A stretch of DNA of 64,000 nt. Origin: an uncultured Acinetobacter sp. (GTDB lineage Bacteria > Pseudomonadota > Gammaproteobacteria > Pseudomonadales > Moraxellaceae). The position numbers were made by a program, and so were the translations under genes. This document shows, one piece after another, positions 36,412-47,796 of the stretch. A model generated the notes under the pieces. The model did no database searches. It saw only the letters and a list, made by a program, of their open reading frames with translations, and was not told where the DNA came from. The stretch spans positions 186,001-250,000 of the forward strand of contig CAJYTY010000008.1 of assembly GCA_913777945.1 (NCBI GenBank), read 5' to 3'. How positions within the stretch are numbered: the stretch's first letter is position 1; each line of letters opens with the position of its first letter.

Positions 36412-37416
36412 TTAGCTTTTAGGCTCTGGCGGGGTTAAGCCAAATTGTAAATACGCCATGTTGGTGGCAATTCGGCCACGAGCGGTACGCATCACATAAC
36501 CTTGTTGAATAAGATACGGCTCAATCACATCTTCAAGCGTTCCGCTATCTTCTGCCATAGCGGCAGCCAATGCTTCCACACCTGCCGGTCCGCCATCAAA
36601 ACGTTCAAGCAGCATGCTTAAGTAACGTCGATCGAGTGTGTCTAGCCCGTCTTTGTCTACATTCAGCATATCAAGTGCACGTTGCGCCATTTCTTGTGTA
36701 ATTTCACCAGTCCCTTTTACCTGCGCATAATCACGTACTCGTCGGAGCAAACGATTGGCGATACGCGGCGTACCTCGTGCACGACGTGCGATTTCGGCCG
36801 CACCCGAATGTGTGATCGGAACATCCATCAGATTTGCAGAGCGCGTCACGATATGGGTCAGATCCTCGACCGAGTAAAATTCAAGACGCTGGACAATACC
36901 GAATCGATCACGCAGCGGCGAGGTGAGTAGACCTGCTCGTGTTGTGGCGGCCACTAGGGTAAACGGTGGAAGATCAAGCTTGATCGAACGCGCAGCAGGC
37001 CCTTCACCAATCATGATATCCAGTTGATAATCTTCCATTGCTGGATACAGAATTTCTTCGATGACCGGCGATAAACGATGAATCTCATCGATAAACAGCA
37101 CATCACCTTCTTCAAGGTTGGTCAGCATGGCGGCAAGGTCACCGGCACGCTCAAGCACCGGGCCTGAAGTTGACTTGAGGTTTCCACCCATTTCTCTGGC
37201 AATAATGTTGGCCAGTGTGGTTTTTCCTAAGCCAGGAGGACCAAAAATAAGCGTATGATCCAGTGCTTCACCTCGGCCACGTGCCGCACCAATAAAGATT
37301 TCCATTTGCTCACGAACCACGGGCTGACCAATATAGTCAGCGAGCGAGGTAGGACGAATGGCGCGATCAAAATGATCTTCTGGTTTTTCACTGCCACTGA
37401 TTAAACGATCACTCAT
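36412..37416 (-). CDS. ruvB: Holliday junction branch migration ATPase RuvB
   Basis: 334 residues. AAA+ motor with [11 protein letters not shown], Walker [15 protein letters not shown], Walker [10 protein letters not shown], sensor and arginine finger [18 protein letters not shown], and the C-terminal winged helix ([25 protein letters not shown] region). Drives branch migration with RuvA in recombination repair. Seven bases downstream of ruvA. ruvC is not in the window. Confidence 0.97.
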   Translation of the reverse strand: MSDRLISGSEKPEDHFDRAIRPTSLADYIGQPVVREQMEIFIGAARGRGEALDHTLIFGPPGLGKTTLANIIAREMGGNLKSTSGPVLERAGDLAAMLTNLEEGDVLFIDEIHRLSPVIEEILYPAMEDYQLDIMIGEGPAARSIKLDLPPFTLVAATTRAGLLTSPLRDRFGIVQRLEFYSVEDLTHIVTRSANLMDVPITHSGAAEIARRARGTPRIANRLLRRVRDYAQVKGTGEITQEMAQRALDMLNVDKDGLDTLDRRYLSMLLERFDGGPAGVEALAAAMAEDSGTLEDVIEPYLIQQGYVMRTARGRIATNMAYLQFGLTPPEPKS

Positions 37417-37423
37417 TGACGGC

Positions 37424-38029
37424 TCACTTCATCATCGATTTTAATGCAGCACGAATAATATCGGCTGCTTCGGTGTGGTTGGCTTTTGCTGCTGCCACTG
37501 CTTTTTGTGCTTCTGCTGGTTTATAGCCCAATGACTGTAAGGCGGCTTCTGCTTCTGCCACGGGGGAGTTAGCGCTAAACTGGATCTGTGCTGGCGCCAT
37601 AGCGGAGCCTGTGCCACTCGGAGTAGATAAGGCTTTGAAGCGATCACGTAACTCTATCATTAAACGTTCGGCTGTTTTTTTACCTACCCCAGGAACTTTA
37701 ATAAGAGTATTGATGTCATCATGCTCAATGGTATGGATCAGTAAATCAATGCTGAGGGTAGATAAAATGCCCAATGCCATTTTGGGACCAACACCGTTCA
37801 CTTTGAGTAGGGTTCTAAAAACCAACTTTTCTTGTGCATCGATAAAACCAAACAGTTGCTGTGCATCTTCTCGAACCACCAGATGCGTCCATAATGTGAC
37901 GCGTTGTCCTTTTTGCAACTGACAAAATGTTGATAGCGGCGTGTCGATTTCATAACCGACACCATTGACATTCAGCAATACGGTCGGCGCCTCAAGCGCA
38001 AAAACTTCACCAATTAAACAACCAATCAT
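37424..38029 (-). CDS. ruvA: Holliday junction branch migration protein RuvA
   Basis: 201 residues from the ATG at 38029; the open frame extends to a TTG nine bases earlier but the family starts with MIGxLxGEV, here MIGCLIGEV. Domain I OB-fold (residues 1-65), helix-hairpin-helix domain II with [16 protein letters not shown] and [17 protein letters not shown], and the flexible-linked domain III ([20 protein letters not shown]). Binds the four-way junction and loads RuvB. Confidence 0.96.
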   Translation of the reverse strand: MIGCLIGEVFALEAPTVLLNVNGVGYEIDTPLSTFCQLQKGQRVTLWTHLVVREDAQQLFGFIDAQEKLVFRTLLKVNGVGPKMALGILSTLSIDLLIHTIEHDDINTLIKVPGVGKKTAERLMIELRDRFKALSTPSGTGSAMAPAQIQFSANSPVAEAEAALQSLGYKPAEAQKAVAAAKANHTEAADIIRAALKSMMK

Positions 38030-38139
38030 GCGATTCAATCACTCTTCAAATTCAAAAAATACAATAACAAAAATCTTGATACTCCACAGCAAATAACCGG
38101 CTGTTGTACAAGCAACTGATTTGATCTGGCGACTAAAAT

Positions 38140-39474
38140 TTAAAACATGCTGACTTTATTGCCTTTGAGCTCTTGCGAAATGGCATAAGCCTGATGGTCG
38201 GAAAAACGACTGATAATATCTAAAATCTGCATGATGTTTTGATAGAGATCATCACTCATGATCATGCCAAGATTTTGCAAAATTACCATTAAACGCTGAT
38301 CTTTAAAGCGTAGCCGCTGTTTTGGTTGGGCAAGCGGAATAAAAGCATCGAGTAAATGCTGCAAACTCGAGTGTGCCAGTAATTCAAGATCCGCTTTGTG
38401 TGGATGATCAAAAATTTTATCTCGAGTCAGGTTTTTTGCATTTTGAATACCAATATGAATATCACTTGGGCAATATTGCAATAAACCGCCATTGAGCTTA
38501 CCCGCCAGTATTTCATCATGATGACGTGCAAAGGCGTTGGTTACTTCTGCAACTAAACGTTTCATCACCCGTCCACGTAAGGCCGCGACTTTCTGATGCC
38601 ATGTGGCGTGTGGGAGGGTCAGTTCGTGTGGGGTGCCATAGTCACCAATCAAATTCAGAAAATAAGGCTCAACTTCATCATATTCGAGCATATTCATGCT
38701 GATGCCATCTTCAAGATCAATCAGGGCATAACAAATATCATCGGCCGCTTCGAGTAAATAGGTTAAAGGATGGCGACAATAATGATATTCGCCTAACTGG
38801 ATGAGCCCGAGTTGTTCTGCAATTTGCACCAGTACTTCTTTTTCAGACTGATAGCAGCCAAACTTGGAGCGCAGATGCGTTGAGTCGATATGGTCAACCG
38901 GATGAGACAACCACGGATATTTTAAATAAGCGCCTAGTGTGGCAAAAGTGAGTCGCATCCCACCGTCATTGGGGTGATAATCCAGACGCGTTAAAATACG
39001 TAAGCCTTGGGCATTGCCTTCAAACTGACATACATCGGCATGCTGTTCGGGGGTAAGGCCTTCAAGATAGCGCTGATTTTCAGCTTCATCGAACCAGTCA
39101 CGAATCGCATATTCACCTGCATGACCGAAAGGTGGATTGCCAATGTCATGTGCAAGACACGCGGCCTGAATAATGGCACCGATGTCTGATGGAGAAATCC
39201 ATGCGGGAAGTTCATTCTTGATTTTTTCAGCAGCTAACATTCCTAATGTACGCCCAACACAAGACACTTCAAGTGAATGTGTGAGCCGTGTGTGAATGCC
39301 ATCTTGCTGGGTGAGCGGGTGGACTTGAGTTTTGCGGTTTAGTTGTCGAAAACTCGGCGAGAAGATGATGCGATCATAATCTTTATGATATGGGCTACGG
39401 GCCAATTCAGTTTTACTTTTTTTACTACCTAAACGAACCGCTGAAAGCAGCTCTAACCAGCGCATTTGTTCCAT
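38140..39474 (-). CDS. dgt: Deoxyguanosinetriphosphate triphosphohydrolase-like protein
   Basis: 444 residues. HD-domain dNTPase: RSPYHKDYDRIIFSPSFRQLNRKTQV start, His66 in HTRLTHSLEV, the His109-Asp110 pair in CLAHDIGNPPFGHAGE, and a later Asp in ADDICYALIDLEDG. Hydrolyses dGTP (or other dNTPs) to nucleoside and triphosphate. Type and length fit the dGTPase type 2/3 group; substrate preference is inferred. Confidence 0.92.
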   Translation of the reverse strand: MEQMRWLELLSAVRLGSKKSKTELARSPYHKDYDRIIFSPSFRQLNRKTQVHPLTQQDGIHTRLTHSLEVSCVGRTLGMLAAEKIKNELPAWISPSDIGAIIQAACLAHDIGNPPFGHAGEYAIRDWFDEAENQRYLEGLTPEQHADVCQFEGNAQGLRILTRLDYHPNDGGMRLTFATLGAYLKYPWLSHPVDHIDSTHLRSKFGCYQSEKEVLVQIAEQLGLIQLGEYHYCRHPLTYLLEAADDICYALIDLEDGISMNMLEYDEVEPYFLNLIGDYGTPHELTLPHATWHQKVAALRGRVMKRLVAEVTNAFARHHDEILAGKLNGGLLQYCPSDIHIGIQNAKNLTRDKIFDHPHKADLELLAHSSLQHLLDAFIPLAQPKQRLRFKDQRLMVILQNLGMIMSDDLYQNIMQILDIISRFSDHQAYAISQELKGNKVSMF

Positions 39475-39728
39475 TTATAACTTTTCTTGAGATCTCTGAT
39501 TTCATGATGCCAAAAAAAAGAAAAAAGCACTAGATCAGTGCGACAGAAGTTGGCGCTTTTAGTGAAATTTAATTTCTTTTCGTGAATGTGATTATTTTGA
39601 TGCAATTCATTTAGATAATACGGAATGTTCATCTAGCCGATTTTTGCTTTTCACAGTAGAATATGCGCTCTCTCTAAAGTCACATTGCGGTAAAGTTCAT
39701 CAGACTTGCCCGTGGAGCCAAAATCAAC

Positions 39729-42700
39729 ATGTTTATCGTGGCCGGTGCACCAGCACATTCTTCTTTTAAGAAAGCTCAACTATTAACACGTTTATCGTCA
39801 ATTAGTTCTGTACAATCTTTTGACAGCCAATGGGTTTATCTGTTTGATCAAGCGCTCAACGAGCAGCAGCATCAATCTGCATTACAACTATTAAATGATG
39901 GATCATCGTTTGAACTGCGTCAGGCGGCAACAGATGAAATCCAAGTTTTGGTGACGCCACGTATCGGCACCATTTCGCCGTGGTCGTCTAAAGCCACCGA
40001 TATTTTCAAAAACTGTAATACACCGATTCATCGTTTAGAGCGTGGTATTTTGTTTACCCTTAAAGGGATTAGCGAAATGACCCATGAAGTGAAACAAGCA
40101 CTTCATGACCGCATGACTGAAACAGTTTTTGCAGAAATTGACAGTGCCAATGCATTGTTTTTGGAAACTTCGCCAAAACCGCTCAACTCGATTGATATTT
40201 TGGGTGAGGGTAAAGCGGCACTGGTTAAAGCCAACAATGAATTTGGTTTTGCATTGTCTGAGCAAGAAATTGACTACCTTACCGATGCCTTTACTCAATT
40301 GGGCCGTAACCCGAACGATATCGAGCTGATGATGTTTGCTCAGGCAAACTCAGAGCACTGCCGTCATAAAATCTTTGGTTCAGAATGGACGATTGATGGT
40401 GAAGTACAGCCATTATCCTTGTTCCAGATGATTAAAAACACCTATAAAGAGTCACCAGACGAAGTGTTATCTGCCTATAAAGATAATGCGTCTGTGATTG
40501 TGGGCTACGATACTCAGCGTTTTTATCCAAAAAAAGATAACGACACTGGTCATTATATTTATAAATATAAAAGTCAGGCTGCACACATCCTGATGAAAGT
40601 TGAAACCCATAACCATCCAACTGCAATCTCGCCATTTGCGGGTGCTGCAACGGGTTCAGGCGGTGAAATCCGCGATGAAGGCGCAACAGGCCGTGGGGGT
40701 AAACCAAAAGCAGGCTTGACCGGTTTTACCGTTTCAAACCTCAATATTCCGGGCTTTGAACAGCCTTGGGAAGAAAACTACGGTAAACCGTCACGCATGG
40801 CATCTCCACTTCAAATCATGATTGAAGGTCCATTGGGTGGTGCAGCATTTAACAATGAATTTGGCCGTCCGGCATTAAATGGCTATTTCCGTACTTTTGA
40901 ACAAAATGTCAACGGCGAAGTGAAAGGCTTCCATAAGCCAATCATGATTGCGGGTGGTTATGGCAACATTCGTCCAGATCATGTCGAAAAAGATGCAATT
41001 CAACCAGGCGATTTACTGATTGTACTGGGCGGACCAGCCATGTTGATTGGTTTGGGTGGTGGAGCAGCGTCTTCTGTAGACAGTGGTACCATGGGTGAGA
41101 GCCTTGATTTTGCTTCTGTACAACGTGAAAACCCAGAGATGGAGCGCCGTTGCCAAGAAGTGATTGATACCTGCTGGCGCCTAGAAGATTTCAACCCGAT
41201 TGTGTCTGTTCATGACGTTGGTGCAGGCGGTCTTTCAAATGCGATGCCTGAACTGGTAAACGATCATGAGTTGGGTGCGATTTTAAATTTACGTAAAATT
41301 CCATCGCTTGAGCCTGGCATGAGCCCAATGGAAATCTGGTCAAACGAAGCACAAGAACGTTATGTGCTTGCGATTCGTCCAGAGTCTTTGGCTCAGTTTG
41401 AAGAAATCTGTGCGCGTGAGCGTTGTCCGTTTGCTGTGCTTGGTGAAGCAACTGAAGCGCGTCATTTAACGGTTGAAGATCCATTGTTTGAAAACAATGC
41501 GGTGGATATCCCGATGCAAGTCATGCTAGGTGGTACGCCTCGTATGCAACGTTCTTATGAAAGCATTGAACGTGAAGGTACAGCTTTTGATACGACACAG
41601 ATCGATTTAAAAGATGCCATTTTCCGTGTACTTAAAAACCCAACTGTGGCATCTAAATCGTTCTTGATCACCATTGGTGACCGCTCGATTACTGGGATGG
41701 TAGCACGTGACCAAATGGTTGGCCCATGGCAGGTGCCTGTTGCCGATGCTGCGGTGACCACAACCAGCCTTCAAGGGTACACAGGTGAAGCTATGGCAAT
41801 GGGTGAACGCCCGCCAGTGGCATTGTTAAACCCTGCGGCATCTGCACGCCTAGCGGTGGCTGAAGCGATTACCAATATTGCATCGGCCAATATCGAACAA
41901 ATTGGTGACATCAAACTTTCTGCAAACTGGATGGCAGCTGCAGGTCAAAAAGGTGAAGATCAAGCTTTATTTGAAGGTGTAAAAGCCATTGGTATGGAAA
42001 TGTGCCCTGCGCTGGGTATTGCGATTCCGGTCGGTAAAGACTCGCTTTCCATGCGTACCACGTGGAATGATAATGGTGAAGACAAAGCCGTGACTTCGCC
42101 AATGTCGGGTGTGATTACTGCATTTGCACCTGTGAGTGATGTGCGTAAAACCTTAACACCAGAGCTGAAAAAATTTGATGAATCTGTTCTGGTTCGTATC
42201 GATTTATCGAAAGGCCAGTTCCGTCTCGGCGCTTCGATTCTCACTCAAGTATACAAGGCAATCGGGACGGTCACGCCAGATGTTGACAGTTTTGATGACT
42301 TAAAAGCATTTTTTGCGTTGGTACAAGACTGGAATAATCGCAGTTTAATTCAAGCCTATCACGATATCGGTGATGGTGGCTTGCTCGCTACGGTTGCCGA
42401 AATGATGTTTGCATCACGTTTAGGTGTTGCACTTGAACAGCAAAGCATTGAAAGCCTGTTTGCAGAAGAAATTGGTGCAGTGGTTCAGTTAAAAGCTGCA
42501 GATTGGGACGCTGTACAAGCTGAAATTTCGGCTTCTAGCCTTAAAGATGCGATTTCGGTAGTTGGCCGTGTGAACAGTTCAGATCAATTAACGGTGAACG
42601 GTTTAACTTTTGAACGTGCCGAATTACAACGTGCATGGGCAGAAGTGTCTCATCAAATCCAGCGTTTACGTGACAATGTTGAAACTGCTGACCAAGAATT

Positions 42701-43565
42701 TGCCTTGATTTCAGATCAAGATCATAAAGGTTTGATTGCACAAGCTACTTTTGATTTAAACGAACCAGTTGAAGCGCCTTTCATTGCGACACGTCGTCCA
42801 AATATGGCGATTTTGCGTGAGCAAGGTGTCAATGGGCACGTTGAAATGGCGGCGGCTTTTGATAAAGTCGGATTCAACACCATTGATGTTCACATGAGTG
42901 ACTTACTCGCCGGTCGTGTCGATCTTCAAGATTTTGAAGGTTTGGTGGCATGTGGTGGCTTCTCTTATGGTGATGTCATGGGTGCAGGTGGTGGCTGGGC
43001 CAAATCGGTGCTGTTTAATCCGAAATTACGCGATCAGTTTGAGAGCTTCTTCCATCGTGACAATACCTTTAGTCTGGGGATTTGTAACGGATGTCAAATG
43101 CTGTCACAGCTTGCACCGCTTATTCCGGGTGCTGATGCATGGCCACGTTTCCATCGTAACGTTTCGGAAGTGTTTGAGGCGCGTAGCGTAAACGTGCGTG
43201 TTGAAAAATCGGTGTCGGTATTGTTGCAAGATATGCAAGGTTCGATCTTGCCAATTGCAGTCGCTCACGGTGAAGGTCGTGTAGTGACAACCGATGTTCA
43301 TTTGGCGAGCTTAAATGCCAATCAGCAAGTTACTTTACGTTATGTCGACAGCTTGGGTAACCCAACTCAGCATTATCCGCTGAACCCGAATGGTTCACCA
43401 GAAGCTGTTACAGGTGTGACCTCTAAAGATGGCCGTGCAACCATTATGATGCCGCATCCAGAGCGTAACTTCCGTGCTATTCAACATTCTTGGTCACCAG
43501 AAAACTGGACTGAAGATGGTGCATGGTTACGTATGTTCCGTAACGCACGTAAATTTATTGGCTAA
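39729..43565 (+). CDS. purL: Phosphoribosylformylglycinamidine synthase
   Basis: 1278 residues, the long single-chain form of Gammaproteobacteria. Order: N-terminal PurS-like domain, linker, two AIR-synthetase-like halves (first: [37 protein letters not shown]), and a C-terminal glutamine amidotransferase with nucleophile Cys in GICNGCQML (about residue 1121) and MPHPERNF for the His/Glu. Makes FGAM from FGAR in purine synthesis. A strong terminator follows. Confidence 0.98.
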   Translation: MFIVAGAPAHSSFKKAQLLTRLSSISSVQSFDSQWVYLFDQALNEQQHQSALQLLNDGSSFELRQAATDEIQVLVTPRIGTISPWSSKATDIFKNCNTPIHRLERGILFTLKGISEMTHEVKQALHDRMTETVFAEIDSANALFLETSPKPLNSIDILGEGKAALVKANNEFGFALSEQEIDYLTDAFTQLGRNPNDIELMMFAQANSEHCRHKIFGSEWTIDGEVQPLSLFQMIKNTYKESPDEVLSAYKDNASVIVGYDTQRFYPKKDNDTGHYIYKYKSQAAHILMKVETHNHPTAISPFAGAATGSGGEIRDEGATGRGGKPKAGLTGFTVSNLNIPGFEQPWEENYGKPSRMASPLQIMIEGPLGGAAFNNEFGRPALNGYFRTFEQNVNGEVKGFHKPIMIAGGYGNIRPDHVEKDAIQPGDLLIVLGGPAMLIGLGGGAASSVDSGTMGESLDFASVQRENPEMERRCQEVIDTCWRLEDFNPIVSVHDVGAGGLSNAMPELVNDHELGAILNLRKIPSLEPGMSPMEIWSNEAQERYVLAIRPESLAQFEEICARERCPFAVLGEATEARHLTVEDPLFENNAVDIPMQVMLGGTPRMQRSYESIEREGTAFDTTQIDLKDAIFRVLKNPTVASKSFLITIGDRSITGMVARDQMVGPWQVPVADAAVTTTSLQGYTGEAMAMGERPPVALLNPAASARLAVAEAITNIASANIEQIGDIKLSANWMAAAGQKGEDQALFEGVKAIGMEMCPALGIAIPVGKDSLSMRTTWNDNGEDKAVTSPMSGVITAFAPVSDVRKTLTPELKKFDESVLVRIDLSKGQFRLGASILTQVYKAIGTVTPDVDSFDDLKAFFALVQDWNNRSLIQAYHDIGDGGLLATVAEMMFASRLGVALEQQSIESLFAEEIGAVVQLKAADWDAVQAEISASSLKDAISVVGRVNSSDQLTVNGLTFERAELQRAWAEVSHQIQRLRDNVETADQEFALISDQDHKGLIAQATFDLNEPVEAPFIATRRPNMAILREQGVNGHVEMAAAFDKVGFNTIDVHMSDLLAGRVDLQDFEGLVACGGFSYGDVMGAGGGWAKSVLFNPKLRDQFESFFHRDNTFSLGICNGCQMLSQLAPLIPGADAWPRFHRNVSEVFEARSVNVRVEKSVSVLLQDMQGSILPIAVAHGEGRVVTTDVHLASLNANQQVTLRYVDSLGNPTQHYPLNPNGSPEAVTGVTSKDGRATIMMPHPERNFRAIQHSWSPENWTEDGAWLRMFRNARKFIG

Positions 43566-43575
43566 TTCCGCCGCA

Positions 43576-43609
43576 TAAAAAAAACGCCACCTTGTGTGGC
43601 GTTTTTTTT
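43576..43609 (+). terminator. purL terminator
   Basis: Eight A, stem CGCCAC/GTGGCG with loop CTTGT, then eight T. Located 11 bases after purL. Confidence 0.93.
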
Positions 43610-43686
43610 ATGGTGTTTATATTTTGTGCTGTGGTATGGCTTTTGCTTTAGATTTATCAGCACAATAAAAAAAGGATGTATCTGCA

Positions 43687-43806
43687 ATGTATTCTAATAA
43701 GCACACAGTTCAGCACAAACGCAGAGGGTGGTGGTTATTTGGCATGGTGATGAGTCTGGAAATGCTCTGGATTGTGGCAAATTATTTACGCCTTAATCTG
43801 TCGTAA
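43687..43806 (+). CDS. Predicted membrane microprotein (39 aa)
   Basis: ATG at 43687 with an AAAGGATG site about ten bases upstream. After a basic start (MYSNKHTVQHKRRG) comes one hydrophobic helix, WWWLFGMVMSLEMLWIVANYL-like in composition, and a short polar end. It follows the purL terminator, so it should have its own promoter in 43611-43686. Its last 14 bases overlap the 3' end of the convergent MFS gene. The Lys/Arg-then-Trp-rich helix layout is typical of bacterial membrane microproteins. Family not recognised. Confidence 0.6.
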   Translation: MYSNKHTVQHKRRGWWLFGMVMSLEMLWIVANYLRLNLS

Positions 43807-44986
43807 CGACATTTGCGGGATTCGGTGTACGCAGTGTCCAGAGCAGGCCCCAGATCAGAGCTGCAAAGCCCATGTAAAAGCTTTGCAGTAATGTCCCTCC
43901 ATGATCAATCCAGAGTTTAGCCAGCCACGGTCCAATTAGTTGGGTGCCAGCATAAAGGCTAATCAGCGCTGCGTACAGTTTAGGGCCTTGATGCGGTTGA
44001 AAGATTCGCGCAATTCGCTGAGAGCACACCACAGTCCCCATAAAACTCCCACCCATCAAAATCGCGCAGATCACCACACCGATTGCATTATGAAAGATCA
44101 ATACAGCAATCAAGCTTAAAATTTGCACAATATAAGAACAAATCAGTGCAAAGCGGTCATTGGTACTTGCACCGAGCTTATTCCAGAAAGGTAACAAGAT
44201 TAGGCAAGAAAGTGCCGTAATTAGCCAGATATTGGTCAGAATGAATGGCTGGTTACGAATTAACTCATGTGCTAGTGTAGGCAAAAACGTCATCGGTAAA
44301 ATATAGCCTAAGCCAGCACCTGCATAGCCGATAAATAACGGAGTACTGTTTCGGTCTAGTAAGCGTGATGAACGAATGACGACTGTAGGGCGAGAAGATA
44401 GTGTAATTTTCTTAAGTTGCCAGACACTAAATAACGCCAGCGGCAGCACCACCAAGCCGATTGGAATCCAGCGCAATTGTCCGCTAAACCATGCCGATGA
44501 CCAGTCGATTAATATACTGTCCAAAATGAGCCCAATCGACACGCCTGTAAACATCAGCCCGCTTAACTGTGTTTTATGATGTTCTGCCAACCATTCAAGA
44601 ATCAGCGCAGGGACCAGCACAAACACCAGCCCATTGGTGATACCATTGCATAAACGCAGCAGTAGAAAAAACGTATAATCTGTTGTGATAATTTGCAAAA
44701 TAGTCAATCCTGCATTGACGAGTAATGCCCAGATCAGCACACTTTGCGTGCTGTTTCGTCCATGTAGAGAGACTGCCACCAGTGCACCGACCAAATAGCC
44801 AATATAATTCCAAGTTGCGAGATTAGCCCCTTGAGCAAGTGTGATCACATTATCTTGAATGAGATAAGGCAGTAAGGGGGTGAATGCAAATCGCCCTAGA
44901 CCATGTGCCACAATTAAACTTGAAATGCCTGCGAACAGGATAAGTAACGTTTCGGCTGGGCGTGGCGAGGAGGCGGTGAGTGTCAT
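43793..44986 (-). CDS. YbfB/YjiJ-type MFS transporter
   Basis: 397 residues with 12 predicted membrane helices. Family marks are the N-terminal GLGRFAFTPLLPYLIQDNVITLAQGA and the absence of the usual long central loop. YbfB/YjiJ relatives are MFS proteins of uncertain substrate. Monocistronic and convergent with the microprotein gene; divergent from the YqfO-like gene. Confidence 0.85.
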   Translation of the reverse strand: MTLTASSPRPAETLLILFAGISSLIVAHGLGRFAFTPLLPYLIQDNVITLAQGANLATWNYIGYLVGALVAVSLHGRNSTQSVLIWALLVNAGLTILQIITTDYTFFLLLRLCNGITNGLVFVLVPALILEWLAEHHKTQLSGLMFTGVSIGLILDSILIDWSSAWFSGQLRWIPIGLVVLPLALFSVWQLKKITLSSRPTVVIRSSRLLDRNSTPLFIGYAGAGLGYILPMTFLPTLAHELIRNQPFILTNIWLITALSCLILLPFWNKLGASTNDRFALICSYIVQILSLIAVLIFHNAIGVVICAILMGGSFMGTVVCSQRIARIFQPHQGPKLYAALISLYAGTQLIGPWLAKLWIDHGGTLLQSFYMGFAALIWGLLWTLRTPNPANVVTTD

Positions 44987-45108
44987 CTGACTATAAGCTC
45001 CATCTATAGATCTGACAGCTGTATTTGGAACAGCTAAAATACCATGCTTTGGTTCGCTTCGAATATCATTAATCTATAACCACTATTTAAAATTATTAGG
45101 AATTTTAT

Positions 45109-45441
45109 ATGCTTAAACTAATTTATTACGTACCTGAATCTCATCTGGAATCGACCAAAGCTGCAATTTTTGCCGCCGGTGCAGGCGGTGTTGGTCATTA
45201 TGAGCAGTGCGCCTGGCAAGCAAAAGGTATTGGACAATTTAAACCAGTTAAGGATGCTCAACCTTTTTTAGGGCAACTAGATGCTCTAGAGCAGCTTGAA
45301 GAATGGCGTGTGGAAACGATTGTATCTGAACAAAAGGCCAAAGCAGTTGCCTTGGCCTTAAGTACAAGTCATCCGTATGAAGAACCCGCATTTGAATTTA
45401 TTCAAATGGTAGATATTGATTCAATCAGATTTTCTGAATAA
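45109..45441 (+). CDS. NIF3/YqfO-related small protein
   Basis: 110 residues. Resembles the inserted ferredoxin-like (PII-like) domain of NIF3/YqfO proteins standing alone: LIYYVPESHLESTKAAIFAAGAGGVGHYEQCAW at the start and SHPYEEPAFEFIQM near the end. Stand-alone forms are widespread in Gammaproteobacteria; function unknown. RBS TTAGGAA. Its last 17 bases overlap the convergent nitroreductase gene. Confidence 0.85.
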   Translation: MLKLIYYVPESHLESTKAAIFAAGAGGVGHYEQCAWQAKGIGQFKPVKDAQPFLGQLDALEQLEEWRVETIVSEQKAKAVALALSTSHPYEEPAFEFIQMVDIDSIRFSE

Positions 45442-46207
45442 ACAGCTTACGATCAAATCGGTACTGTGGATAAAACACACCATCTGTGGCACGTTCACCC
45501 GCCGCAATGACCATAATGGGAAATTGCTCGTCATTGAGTTTAAGCAGCTTATGAACCATTGGCTCGTCAAAGCCTTCCATCATGCAGCTATCAAATCCAT
45601 AGGCTCGTAATGACAAGACCAGATTTTCACAGGCCAGTGCGGTACTCTTTGCAGCCCAAAGCTTTGCATCGGCTGGATTAAATGCCGTCACAGGCAGCTG
45701 GCGATCCAGTGTTCTGGCCACTTTAAAAGCCACTTTTTTTAAATTTCCCAGTGCGTTGAAATAGCCGGTTTTGTAGTTGAACGGAATAAAACGGTAATAC
45801 TGTTTAACCATTTTAGGCGGTTCATTAAATGGAAATTCAGAAATATTTTTCTTGGCCATTTCATCAACACGATCGGTACGCGCAACACAGACGATCAGTT
45901 CTGACGCTGTTTTTGCAGCCAATTGCCCTAAGCAAGCCTTAACCAGCTGCTTTTTCTTGGCTGGATTTTGCACTACATAAAATGTCCATGGCTGAAGGTT
46001 TGACGAGTTTGGTGCCAGTAGGGCCAAATCCAGACAGGCATCTAAGACCTCAGTAGGAATGGCTTTATCGGTAAATTTGCGTACCGAGCGTCTGCTTTCA
46101 AGCACTTTACGAAAGTTATCGACATCGATATCTTGAGGTGCAGGCTCAAAATAGCGTTTTTTTTCAGTTGAATCTGAGGTTGCTGAATCGTGAGAAGTCG
46201 TGGTCAT
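45425..46207 (-). CDS. Nitroreductase-family protein
   Basis: 260 residues. FMN-binding fold with the N-terminal ESRRSVRKFTDKAIP and LLAPNSSNLQPWTFYVV, and a late CMMEGFDEPMVHKLL / IMVIAAGERA. Members reduce nitroaromatics, quinones or flavins with NAD(P)H. The segment between residues about 115-165 (FRFIPFNYKTGYFNALGNLKK region) is longer than in compact nitroreductases. Substrate not predictable. Confidence 0.88.
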   Translation of the reverse strand: MTTTSHDSATSDSTEKKRYFEPAPQDIDVDNFRKVLESRRSVRKFTDKAIPTEVLDACLDLALLAPNSSNLQPWTFYVVQNPAKKKQLVKACLGQLAAKTASELIVCVARTDRVDEMAKKNISEFPFNEPPKMVKQYYRFIPFNYKTGYFNALGNLKKVAFKVARTLDRQLPVTAFNPADAKLWAAKSTALACENLVLSLRAYGFDSCMMEGFDEPMVHKLLKLNDEQFPIMVIAAGERATDGVFYPQYRFDRKLFIQKI

Positions 46208-46323
46208 GATCTTTACTTAAGCGAGACAATAAAATGAGCATATCACTGCATCAATTTTGTGATGTTAAAAAAATGTATCACAAAACTGATGATTAAGTGA
46301 TTGATTGTATTGAAGTATAATAA

Positions 46324-47124
46324 TTAGGCAAACTGTGAGAAATCAGGTTGGCGTTTTTGCATAAAAGCTTGCACCGCTTCTTTCATTTCTGCCGATTGTA
46401 CACGTTGCATAAAAATTTCGGCTTCTTTGTCAATGCAGTCGATAATCTCAGATAAGTCTTGCTTCATGAGGGCTTTAGACTGCTTGATGGAAGCCAAAGG
46501 AAGGGTAGATAACTGTTGAGCCGTTTTGTTTGCTAATGTATAGACATCTTCTGAAATCTGGTTGATCAAACTGGCTTGTAGCGCTTTTTCGGAATTAAAT
46601 TTTTGTGCAGTAAACAGTAATTCTGCCGCACGATGATATCCTGCTTGTTGCACCAACAGACGGCTTGCAGCCCCTTCAGGTGACAATCCTAGGCTGACAA
46701 ATGGAATCTGGAACAACGCCGTATTGTCGGCGTAAACAATATCTGCATGTAGCAAAATGGTCACTCCAATACCAATGGCGACACCGCGAACTGCAATAAT
46801 AAGTGGCTTTGAAAAGCGCGCAGCCGATTTTAACAAGACAAAAGGCGGCTGATCGCCAGCTTTGCCTTCATGCGGTTTTTGAATAAATGACATAAAGTCT
46901 TTCATGTCATTGCCAGCCGAAAAATCTGCATCAACACCACGTAACACAACCACTCGAACCTCAGACGATGCATCAGCATCATCGAGCGCTTTTGCCAGCC
47001 AAAGATATAATTCGCCATAAAGTGCATTTTTTGCTTCTGCACGATTAAGCGCTAAGGTAAGCACCCCATTTTCTAAATTTGCTTGTAAATGTTGATGAGG
47101 TTGTTGAATACATTGTAGTGTCAT
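46324..47124 (-). CDS. Enoyl-CoA hydratase/isomerase family protein
   Basis: 266 residues. Crotonase fold: LTLALNRAEAKNALYGELYLWLAKALDDAD, oxyanion-hole segments FSAGNDMKDF and AVRGVAIGIGVTILLHADIVYAD, and GLSPEGAASRLL. The second catalytic Glu of true hydratases is replaced by a PEGAASR context typical of the isomerase-type members, so isomerase or another crotonase activity is possible. Single gene. Confidence 0.87.
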   Translation of the reverse strand: MTLQCIQQPHQHLQANLENGVLTLALNRAEAKNALYGELYLWLAKALDDADASSEVRVVVLRGVDADFSAGNDMKDFMSFIQKPHEGKAGDQPPFVLLKSAARFSKPLIIAVRGVAIGIGVTILLHADIVYADNTALFQIPFVSLGLSPEGAASRLLVQQAGYHRAAELLFTAQKFNSEKALQASLINQISEDVYTLANKTAQQLSTLPLASIKQSKALMKQDLSEIIDCIDKEAEIFMQRVQSAEMKEAVQAFMQKRQPDFSQFA

Positions 47125-47224
47125 CGTACTATCCTTGGTTATTTATAAAAGGCTATGCGGCTCATTATGTCCTAAAACTGCTTGAAAAAAGCAACTGATG
47201 AGTTCATTGAAGTTAAGTTGATAT

Positions 47225-47788
47225 ATGTATACGTTTGATTACCTTGTTTTTATTGGGCGTTTTCAGCCTTTTCATTTGGCTCATCTTGAAACGATTCAAA
47301 TTGCATTACAGCAGAGTCGACAAGTGATTATTGCTTTGGGGTCGGCTCAGGCAGAGCGAAATATTAAAAATCCGTTTCTGGCTGCAGAGCGACAAGACAT
47401 GATCTTGTCAAATTTTACACCCGAACAGCAAACACGTATTCTGTTTGCGCCCATTATTGATGTCTATGACGATAAAAAGTGGGTTGAGCAAGTTAAATCT
47501 GGTGTTTATGCGCTGGCTCCATCCACAAGTAAGATTGGTTTAATTGGCCATTTTAAGGATGAGTCATCCTACTACTTAAAGTTGTTTCCAGAGTGGCACA
47601 TGGTTGAACTGGACAGCCTAAAGCAGTCTATGTCGGCCACCCCGCTGCGTGAAGCGTTCTATGAGGGTTGCATTGATGAGTCGGCTTTTCCACAAGGCAC
47701 TATTACATTTTTGAAGGCTTTTCAAAAAACTGATACCTATCGAGAGTTACAGCACAAATTTTCTTATCACGACAGTTCAAATCTTTAA
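47225..47788 (+). CDS. nadM: Nicotinamide-nucleotide adenylyltransferase NadM
   Basis: 187 residues. Nucleotidyltransferase with GRFQPFHLAH (residues 11-20), the mononucleotide-binding GxFxPxHxxH motif, and the late SMSATPLREAF version of the ISxTxxR motif. Condenses NMN (or NaMN) with ATP to give NAD. NadM in some bacteria is fused to a Nudix domain; this protein stops after the transferase domain. Acinetobacter is known to use an NadM-dependent NMN route. Confidence 0.9.
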   Translation: MYTFDYLVFIGRFQPFHLAHLETIQIALQQSRQVIIALGSAQAERNIKNPFLAAERQDMILSNFTPEQQTRILFAPIIDVYDDKKWVEQVKSGVYALAPSTSKIGLIGHFKDESSYYLKLFPEWHMVELDSLKQSMSATPLREAFYEGCIDESAFPQGTITFLKAFQKTDTYRELQHKFSYHDSSNL

Positions 47789-47796
47789 TATGTTGA

